From JAURFX01 sp038125265 (GTDB taxonomy: Bacteria; Pseudomonadota; Gammaproteobacteria; Steroidobacterales; Rariloculaceae), in contig JAYPDM010000020.1 of assembly GCA_038125265.1 (NCBI GenBank), forward strand, positions 1-20,001: a DNA stretch of 20,001 nucleotides. The letters are read 5' to 3'. A model generated the notes under the pieces. The model did not search any database. It saw nothing but the letters and a program-made list of their open reading frames with translations, and was not told the DNA's origin. How positions within the stretch are numbered: the first letter of the stretch is position 1; each line of letters begins with the position of its first letter. Position numbers and translations under genes: made by a program. This document shows positions 14,513 through 20,001 of the stretch, piece by piece.

Positions 14513-15610
14513 ATGAGTAAAGCAAGAAAATATTTAAATATCAAAGGTAACTTTGACCTATACAGGGGTGGGAAACTACAAGATCCAAGCATTGCTTACG
14601 AGACTTGGGGCTCTCTCAATCAAGATAAGTCAAATGCTATCTTAATCTTTACAGGTCTGTCTCCCTCGGCGCATGCCGCTTCGTCGCCTGATGATTCGAG
14701 CGCAGGATGGTGGGAGGATATGATCGGACCCGATCATGCGATAGACACTAATAAGTTTTTCGTAATTTGTGTAAATTCACTGGGTAGTTGTTTTGGCTCC
14801 ACAGGTGCAAACTCTATTGATCCCTCTACAGGCAGAAAATATAAATCAACTTTCCCAGTATTATCATTAGAAGATGTTGCAAAGGGCGGATATGAGGTAA
14901 TCAAAAGTCATGGCATATCAAAGCTTGCATGTTTGATAGGTCCATCCATGGGGGGCATGACGGCCCTTGCCTTTGAGGTCGTATTTCCAGGTCTAACTAA
15001 GTCATGCTTATTAATCAGTACATGCGCAAGAGCTGCATCGATGTCCATTGCAATTAGATCGATACAAAGAGAAATCATTAGGTCCGACCCTAACTGGAAG
15101 GGAGGCGAATATGATGATGAGAACTTACCCATTACTGGAATCAGGCTTGCAAGAAAAATTGGGATGCTGAGCTATCGATCCAGCTTCGAGTTTCAAAAAA
15201 GATTTGGCAGGGAGCGGGTCTCAATAGGTCATGACTCGGATGATTCATTAAGCCTAGATTTTGAGGTTGAATCCTACCTGGATTATCACGCAAGACAATT
15301 CATTGGCCAATTTGATCCAAATTGTTATTTATCGTTATCGAGGGCGTCAGATCTTTTTGATTTAGCAGACCATGGCGGCTCATTGGAGGCTGCTATGAAG
15401 TTAATACGGGCCGATAAAATTCTTGTCATTGGCGTGAGAAAAGACCAATTATTTCCTTATTGGCAGCAAGAGGAGCTTCATAATCTGTTTAAGGAAACTG
15501 GAAAAGATACTTCACTTGTTACCCTAGACTGTAAGCAGGGCCATGATTCCTTTTTGGCGAGTATGGATGATTTTAGGCCGCCTATCGCTAAGTTTTTATC
15601 ATCAATCTAG
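14513..15610 (+). CDS. MetX-family O-acyltransferase, serine/homoserine O-succinyltransferase-like
   Basis: MetX-fold alpha/beta hydrolases acylate homoserine (methionine route) or serine (cysteine route). The 365-residue product has the triad Ser145 in GPSMGGMTAL, Asp311 in VRKDQLFP and His344 in KQGHDSF. Family blocks AYETWGSLNQDKSNAIL, GWWEDMIGP, FFVICVNSLGSCFGSTG and FDPNCYLSLSRASDLFDL are present. Compared from memory, the nucleophile elbow GPSMGGMTAL and the segment IAIRSIQREIIRSDPNW are nearer to the Xanthomonas-type serine O-succinyltransferase (elbow GNSMGGMTAL) than to Pseudomonas homoserine enzymes (GGSLGGMQAL), so an O-succinylserine product is suggested but not proven. The 90-bp AT-rich gap upstream shows no convincing promoter or terminator, and no Shine-Dalgarno sequence is seen before the ATG. 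The gene is not part of the usual der neighbourhood. Its end overlaps convergent xseA by 9 bp. Confidence 0.85.
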   Translation: MSKARKYLNIKGNFDLYRGGKLQDPSIAYETWGSLNQDKSNAILIFTGLSPSAHAASSPDDSSAGWWEDMIGPDHAIDTNKFFVICVNSLGSCFGSTGANSIDPSTGRKYKSTFPVLSLEDVAKGGYEVIKSHGISKLACLIGPSMGGMTALAFEVVFPGLTKSCLLISTCARAASMSIAIRSIQREIIRSDPNWKGGEYDDENLPITGIRLARKIGMLSYRSSFEFQKRFGRERVSIGHDSDDSLSLDFEVESYLDYHARQFIGQFDPNCYLSLSRASDLFDLADHGGSLEAAMKLIRADKILVIGVRKDQLFPYWQQEELHNLFKETGKDTSLVTLDCKQGHDSFLASMDDFRPPIAKFLSSI

Positions 15611-16957
15611 GACTTTTTTTACTTCGCTTACAATTCTGCCATCACTGAGAGAGGTCTCTATAAGTTGACCCTTTTCTACTTGCGAAGATTTTCTTATTGC
15701 TTGTGAACCACCTTGAGGGGTGGTGATGCTGTAACCTCTCTTGAGAACACCAAGAGGGCTTTGGGTATCAAGCACATGAGCAAGGCGCGCGAGTATATTT
15801 TTGTTTAAATCTACTTTATAGCGAATCCCATTCTTTAATGTTTTATGAAAATGCACTGTCTTTTCTAAATAAGTTTGCAATCGTCGATGGAGCATCTCAG
15901 TTTTTAGTCGAGGACGAATTAGGTCATAGGTTGCATTTAAATTCTTAAGTTTTGCTTTAATGGCCGAATGAATTTGTTCAGAGTAGTAGTCGATTGTTTG
16001 TGAATAGATTCTTAGTTTTTCAAGAGGATGCATGGACTTTAATTTAAATTCTCTCTCTGAGAGCTGACTTTTTAGATGCATCATTTTCTCTTTTAAATTG
16101 GATAAAGAAGCCTTATTCATAGAGCTGATCAAGTTTTTAATCTCAACCGTATGAGGCGTGGTAATTTCAGCAGCCGCAGTGGGTGTGGGTGCTCTGAAAT
16201 CTGCTACAAAGTCCGCTATGGTATAGTCTGTCTCATGTCCAACCCCTGTAATGATAGGTAACTTTGATAAAAGCATAGCTCTAGCAAGCTCCTCTTCATT
16301 AAAACACCATAGGTCCTCAATGGATCCTCCCCCTCGGGCCAAAATAATCACTTCAGCGAAATTATCTTCATTCGCCAAACGAAGGTTTTTAATGATCTCC
16401 AAATGAGCAAGATTACCCTGCACAAGAGTGGGGTAGATGTATATGGGCATAGAGATAAATCTTCGAGTGACTGTCGAGATAATATCCCTAAGAGCAGCTC
16501 CTGTTTGCGAGGTAATAATTGCAATGCCATTGGGTATTTTAGGTAATGGTTTTTTGCGGGCGGCATCAAAGAGCCCCTCAGATTCTAGTTTTTTCTTGAG
16601 CGCTTCAAACTTCTTCCTAAGCTTACCTTCACCCACTTCGCTTATCTTTTGAACAATAATTTGAAAGGTACCCTGTGTGGGATAAATAGTGACTTTGCCG
16701 GAGACAATGACATGATCACCATCCTCTAGATCAAAAAGTAGCCCCATAGCTTGTGTCTTAAACATGGCGCATCTGATTTGCGATTGACTATCTTTAAGAG
16801 TCAAATAAATGTGACCCGAAGAGGGTCGGGCCAAATTTGATACTTCGCCCTCAACATGAATATGACCGATGGCACTCTCAACACAATTTTTCGCAATTTC
16901 ATTGAGCTCGGAAACTGAGAGTATCTCAGGATCTTGAGAGTTGTGTAGTTCAGGCAT
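15602..16957 (-). CDS. xseA: Exodeoxyribonuclease VII large subunit
   Basis: XseA with XseB forms a single-strand exonuclease that trims DNA in repair. The 451-residue product (E. coli 456) has an N-terminal OB-fold for single-stranded DNA (about 12-110: SVSELNEIAK, then IHVEGEVSNLARPSSGHIYL), the catalytic domain with IAIITSQTGAALRDI, ARGGGSIEDLWCFNEEELAR (207-226) and GVGHETDYTIADFVADFRAP (238-257) followed by a TPTAAAE block, then a long helical region for XseB binding, and a C-terminal RGYSIT segment. xseB is not in the window. It is divergent from guaB, as in E. coli. The ATG at 16957 has no Shine-Dalgarno sequence and a perfect TATAAT stands 6 nt before it. The last 9 bp overlap the convergent acyltransferase gene. 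Confidence 0.97.
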   Translation of the reverse strand: MPELHNSQDPEILSVSELNEIAKNCVESAIGHIHVEGEVSNLARPSSGHIYLTLKDSQSQIRCAMFKTQAMGLLFDLEDGDHVIVSGKVTIYPTQGTFQIIVQKISEVGEGKLRKKFEALKKKLESEGLFDAARKKPLPKIPNGIAIITSQTGAALRDIISTVTRRFISMPIYIYPTLVQGNLAHLEIIKNLRLANEDNFAEVIILARGGGSIEDLWCFNEEELARAMLLSKLPIITGVGHETDYTIADFVADFRAPTPTAAAEITTPHTVEIKNLISSMNKASLSNLKEKMMHLKSQLSEREFKLKSMHPLEKLRIYSQTIDYYSEQIHSAIKAKLKNLNATYDLIRPRLKTEMLHRRLQTYLEKTVHFHKTLKNGIRYKVDLNKNILARLAHVLDTQSPLGVLKRGYSITTPQGGSQAIRKSSQVEKGQLIETSLSDGRIVSEVKKVLD

Positions 16958-16963
16958 AAAAAT

Positions 16964-16969
16964 ATTATA
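16964..16969 (-). promoter_or_regulatory. Consensus -10 element of xseA promoter, leaderless spacing
   Basis: On the minus strand a perfect TATAAT ends 6 nt before the xseA ATG, so the predicted start site falls on the A of the start codon. TTTAAA at 16988-16993 (minus strand, spacer 18, four of six) or TTAAAA (spacer 17) is a plausible -35 box. No Shine-Dalgarno sequence is present. Confidence 0.55.
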
Positions 16970-17052
16970 TTTTGAAAAATTTGTAATTTTAAAGAATTAT
17001 GGGTCTTAGTAGTAAATTTAGAGAAAGACAAGTAGAATAACGTACCGTAACT

Positions 17053-17061
17053 CATTATAAG
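17053..17061 (+). promoter_or_regulatory. Possible -10 element close to guaB start
   Basis: The tract CATTATAAG contains CATTAT ending 7 nt before the guaB ATG and TATAAG ending 4 nt before it. Either would give a leaderless or near-leaderless message. A separate TAGAAT at 17033-17038 would instead give a leader of about 20 nt, but no -35 box or Shine-Dalgarno sequence supports it. No clear purine-repressor operator is visible in the gap. Confidence 0.3.
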
Positions 17062-17065
17062 TGCC

Positions 17066-18541
17066 ATGGTCAAAAGCAAAATTGTTCAAGAAGCACTGAC
17101 ATTTGATGATGTTTTACTGCTTCCTGCCTATTCAGAAATACTTCCAAGAGAAGTCCTATTAGATACTAAGCTCACTAAGAATATCTCACTAAATCTACCT
17201 TTGGTCTCTTCTGCCATGGACTCTGTGACAGAGGCTAGGTTGGCGATTGCTCTGGCGCAAGAGGGCGGCATCGGCATAATCCATAAAAATATGTCGATTG
17301 AACAGCAATCTTTAGAAGTGAGAAAAGTTAAAAAGTATGAAAGCGGTGTGATTGCCAACCCAATTACGGCAAGCCCTAACATGACCGTTAAGGAAGTGAT
17401 TGAAATAACCAGAAAGAATGGCATCTCGGGAGTGCCTGTTGTTGAGCAAGATGCTCTGGTCGGTATTGTAACTAACCGAGATCTTAAATTTGAGAGTAAT
17501 GTAGATCAGTCTATCGCTAATGTCATGACCCCCAAAGACAGATTGGTCACGGTTAATGAGGGCGCTTCTGAAGATGAAGTGCTATCCCTATTAAATCACC
17601 ATCGCATTGAAAAAGTGCTTGTGGTCGACACGAGCTTTAACCTTAAGGGTATGATTACAGCCAAAGACTTTCAAAAGGCAACTGACTTTCCTATTGCATG
17701 TCGAGATGAGTTTGGTGCCCTTAGAGTTGGAGCGGCGGTAGGCACTACTCCCGACACTCTGGAGAGGGTGGAGGCACTGGTCAATGCGAGGGTAGATGTT
17801 GTAGTCATTGACACAGCGCATGCTCACTCTAAAAGCGTGTTAGATAAGATCAAGGAGATCAAAGGAACTTTTAAAGATCTAGAATTAATCGCAGGCAATA
17901 TTGTGACAGCAGAGGCTGCTGAACTACTTATTAAGGCTGGGGTGGATGCTGTTAAGGTCGGTATTGGTCCCGGATCCATTTGTACTACAAGAATTATTGC
18001 CGGTGTTGGGGTGCCACAAGTAACCGCAGTTCAAAATATTTATGAAGCAACAAAAAGTAAGGATATCCCAATAATTTCAGATGGAGGTATTCGATATTCT
18101 GGTGATATCGCGAAGGCTATAGCCGCTGGTGCATCGAGCGTGATGATAGGTGGGCTATTTGCTGGCACGGAGGAATCCCCAGGTGAGGTAGAGCTCTATC
18201 AAGGCAGATCCTATAAAAATTATCGAGGCATGGGCTCTATTGGGGCCATGGCATCCAAGCACGGTTCGTCTGATCGTTATTTCCAGGATGCTAATGATCA
18301 ATTATCAAAACTTGTACCTGAGGGCATTGAGGGAAGAGTGGCGTATAAAGGGCCGCTTGGGGCTATTGTGCATCAGCTGGCAGGTGGTTTGCGTGCATCG
18401 ATGGGCTACACTGGCTGTTCAACGATTGCTGAGCTCCAAAAAAATGGCCAGTTTGTCAAAATATCCTCAGCAGGAAGACAGGAAAGTCATGTCCATGACG
18501 TCGTTATCACTAAAGAAGCCCCCAACTATAGGTCCACTTAA
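17066..18541 (+). CDS. guaB: Inosine-5'-monophosphate dehydrogenase
   Basis: GuaB oxidises IMP to XMP with NAD, the committed step to GMP. The 491-residue product (E. coli 488) starts EALTFDDVLLLPAYSEILP and has SSAMDSVTEARLAIALAQEG (48-67). A pair of CBS domains is inserted at about 95-205. The active-site loop is GPGSICTTRI with catalytic Cys306, then the ISDGGIRYSGDIAKAIAAGA block and the mobile-flap region YRGMGSIGAM. The product ends HVHDVVITKEAPNYR, as is typical. The usually invariant His-Gly-His near the NAD site reads HAH (252-254), a small deviation. It is followed after 6 nt by guaA, the standard guaBA operon. No Shine-Dalgarno sequence precedes the ATG. Confidence 0.98.
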   Translation: MVKSKIVQEALTFDDVLLLPAYSEILPREVLLDTKLTKNISLNLPLVSSAMDSVTEARLAIALAQEGGIGIIHKNMSIEQQSLEVRKVKKYESGVIANPITASPNMTVKEVIEITRKNGISGVPVVEQDALVGIVTNRDLKFESNVDQSIANVMTPKDRLVTVNEGASEDEVLSLLNHHRIEKVLVVDTSFNLKGMITAKDFQKATDFPIACRDEFGALRVGAAVGTTPDTLERVEALVNARVDVVVIDTAHAHSKSVLDKIKEIKGTFKDLELIAGNIVTAEAAELLIKAGVDAVKVGIGPGSICTTRIIAGVGVPQVTAVQNIYEATKSKDIPIISDGGIRYSGDIAKAIAAGASSVMIGGLFAGTEESPGEVELYQGRSYKNYRGMGSIGAMASKHGSSDRYFQDANDQLSKLVPEGIEGRVAYKGPLGAIVHQLAGGLRASMGYTGCSTIAELQKNGQFVKISSAGRQESHVHDVVITKEAPNYRST

Positions 18542-18547
18542 CTTTAG

Positions 18548-20001
18548 ATGGATTTTTTAAATAAAGAACTCAAGTCTAATGGCATCGCTATTATTGACTA
18601 TGGAAGCCAATACACACAGCTTATTGCCCGAAGAGTCAGGGAGCTTGGAGTTTTTAGTGAAATACTCAATCATAGTGTTTCGCTTGAGACTATCCTGCAG
18701 AATAATCCAAGGGCGATTATTTTATCGGGTGGACCCAATTCAGTATTCGATGAAAAATCACCAACTCTTAACAAAGAGCTACTAAAGCTAGATATCCCAA
18801 TTCTTGGTATTTGTTATGGCATGCAGCTTCTTGCTAACGAATTAGGTGGAGAGGTTAAGCCCTCTGACAAAAGAGAGTATGGTCTTGCATCAATCCAGCT
18901 TAATCATGAAAGCAGTCTCTTTAAGAGCCTTAATACTCAAGAACTCAATGTTTGGATGAGCCACGGAGATAGCCTTACCCAGATTCCTGAAGGCTTTAAA
19001 GCTACCTCATCATCAAGCAATACACCCTTTGTAGCGATGGAAGATGTAAATCGAAAAATCTTTGGTATTCAGTTTCATCCTGAAGTCACACATACCGAAA
19101 AGGGAGAGACGATTTTAAGTAATTTCATTTTTGAAATTGCAAAATGTAAATCAACTTGGCAAATAGATGATTTAGCTGAAAATATTATCAGGTGCCTTAA
19201 AGATAAAATTGGAAACTCTAAAGTCTTACTCGGTCTGTCTGGGGGTGTCGACTCATCGGTAGTTGCTGGCCTGCTGCATAAAGCTATCGGAGACCAATTA
19301 ACTTGTATTTTTGTTGATAATGGACTGCTCAGGCTTAATGAAGGCAATCAAGTAGAGCAAACCTTTAAGAAGAACATGAACATCAAACTGGTATGCGTCG
19401 ATGCTTCTGACAAATTTCTTGATGCACTAAAAGGTGTGACCGATCCCGAAGAAAAAAGAAAGATCATAGGAAATAAATTCATTGAAGTATTTGAGGAAGA
19501 ATCGGCGAGGCTAGAAGGCGTCAAATATCTTGCTCAAGGCACCATATATCCAGATGTCATTGAATCTGCAGGAGGAGTGGAAGGTCAAGCGGCCCATGTA
19601 ATTAAATCACATCATAATGTGGGCGGACTTCCTGAATACATGAAGCTTGATTTAGTTGAGCCCTTGAGAAGTTTCTTTAAGGATGAGGTTCGCTCGATTG
19701 GTAATGCAATTGGCATCCCTGATTCAATTATTCGTAGGCATCCCTTCCCTGGTCCAGGATTAGGCGTAAGAATATTAAATGAAGTGAAGAGGGAGTATGC
19801 CGATAAATTACGCCTCGCAGATCATATTTTTATTGAAGAGTTAATTTCAAATAATTTATATCATCAAGTCAGCCAGGCTTTTGCAGTTTATTTACCCATT
19901 GCCTCAGTTGGTGTTGTCGGGGATGGTCGTGCATACGAACATGTCATTGCATTAAGAGCGGTTGAGACAAAAGATTTTATGACAGCAAATTGGGCGAGAC
20001 T
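18548..20001 (+). CDS. guaA: GMP synthase (glutamine-hydrolysing), 3' end outside window
   Basis: GuaA aminates XMP to GMP with ATP and glutamine. The gene runs off the window edge after 484 complete codons; the family is about 525 residues, so roughly 40 are missing. The N-terminal class I amidotransferase has ILSGGPNSV, the nucleophile Cys89 in GICYGMQLLA, and His177 and Glu179 in GIQFHPEVTHTEKG. The ATP-pyrophosphatase domain has the P-loop GLSGGVDSS (229-237), IFVDNGLLRLNEG, AQGTIYPDVIESA and KSHHNVGGLPEYM. The dimerisation domain starts around RRHPFPGPGLGVRIL. The ATG 6 nt after the guaB stop is the only sensible start; there is no Shine-Dalgarno sequence, so translation is probably coupled. 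Confidence 0.98.
   Translation, partial: MDFLNKELKSNGIAIIDYGSQYTQLIARRVRELGVFSEILNHSVSLETILQNNPRAIILSGGPNSVFDEKSPTLNKELLKLDIPILGICYGMQLLANELGGEVKPSDKREYGLASIQLNHESSLFKSLNTQELNVWMSHGDSLTQIPEGFKATSSSSNTPFVAMEDVNRKIFGIQFHPEVTHTEKGETILSNFIFEIAKCKSTWQIDDLAENIIRCLKDKIGNSKVLLGLSGGVDSSVVAGLLHKAIGDQLTCIFVDNGLLRLNEGNQVEQTFKKNMNIKLVCVDASDKFLDALKGVTDPEEKRKIIGNKFIEVFEEESARLEGVKYLAQGTIYPDVIESAGGVEGQAAHVIKSHHNVGGLPEYMKLDLVEPLRSFFKDEVRSIGNAIGIPDSIIRRHPFPGPGLGVRILNEVKREYADKLRLADHIFIEELISNNLYHQVSQAFAVYLPIASVGVVGDGRAYEHVIALRAVETKDFMTANWAR

Noticed and set aside
15566..15620. Weak stems (GATGAT/ATCATC and TAGG/CCTA) followed by a run of seven T residues as a terminator of the acyltransferase gene
   Set aside because: The stems are short or have a very long loop, and the T-run lies 8 nt or more away from them. 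It falls in xseA coding sequence on the other strand.
17020..17065. Purine-repressor operator or riboswitch before guaB
   Set aside because: The imperfect repeat around ACGTACCGT does not match the PurR consensus, and the gap is too short for a known purine riboswitch.
18579..18785. 68-residue open frame on the plus strand after guaB
   Set aside because: It is an out-of-frame shadow of guaA, which is read from 18548 through the window end with all catalytic motifs.

Overview
The window is an AT-rich (clearly below 50% G+C) gene-dense chromosomal segment from a bacterium whose proteins and gene order are gammaproteobacterial. It carries housekeeping genes only, with gaps mostly under 110 bp, several ATGA start/stop overlaps, and no tRNA, rRNA, CRISPR array, insertion sequence or phage gene. 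The compactness, low G+C and missing members of conserved clusters suggest a streamlined, probably free-living marine-type gammaproteobacterium. The exact lineage cannot be fixed by eye.

Layout: (1) 1-4748, plus strand: 3' end of queA, then tgt, yajC, secD, secF (queuosine tRNA modification and the Sec accessory complex). (2) 4752-5522, minus strand: suhB, convergent with secF and divergent from trmJ. (3) 5574-14422, plus strand, one tightly packed run: trmJ, an IscS-like cysteine desulfurase, an IscU-like scaffold homologue, an IscA-like A-type carrier, ndk, rlmN, a very short RodZ-like protein, hisS, yfgM, bamB, der. (4) 14513-15610, plus strand: a MetX-family O-acyltransferase resembling serine O-succinyltransferases. 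(5) 15602-16957, minus strand: xseA, overlapping the acyltransferase tail to tail. (6) 17066-20001, plus strand: guaB and guaA, the latter cut by the window edge.

The order queA-tgt-yajC-secDF-suhB-trmJ-isc-ndk-rlmN-rodZ-hisS-yfgM-bamB-der-xseA-guaBA follows, from memory, the arrangement in Pseudomonas-type genomes, so the differences are informative. Missing from their usual places are cysE, iscR, hscB, hscA, fdx and iscX, the pilF/pilW gene, and ispG. What remains of isc is an IscS-like enzyme with an altered glycine-rich loop, a scaffold homologue that has lost two of the three cluster-ligand cysteines and the ligand aspartate, and an A-type carrier with all three of its cysteines. This altered three-gene Fe-S/sulfur-transfer unit is the best candidate for undescribed biology here. 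The cysE loss together with a serine O-succinyltransferase-like protein downstream suggests cysteine synthesis through O-succinylserine.

A second theme is regulatory. At trmJ, suhB, xseA and yajC, and less clearly guaB, a good -10 hexamer lies only 6-8 nt from the start codon and no Shine-Dalgarno sequence is present, which predicts leaderless transcripts. Several genes inside operons (tgt, secF, the iscA-like gene, ndk, yfgM) do carry recognisable Shine-Dalgarno sequences.
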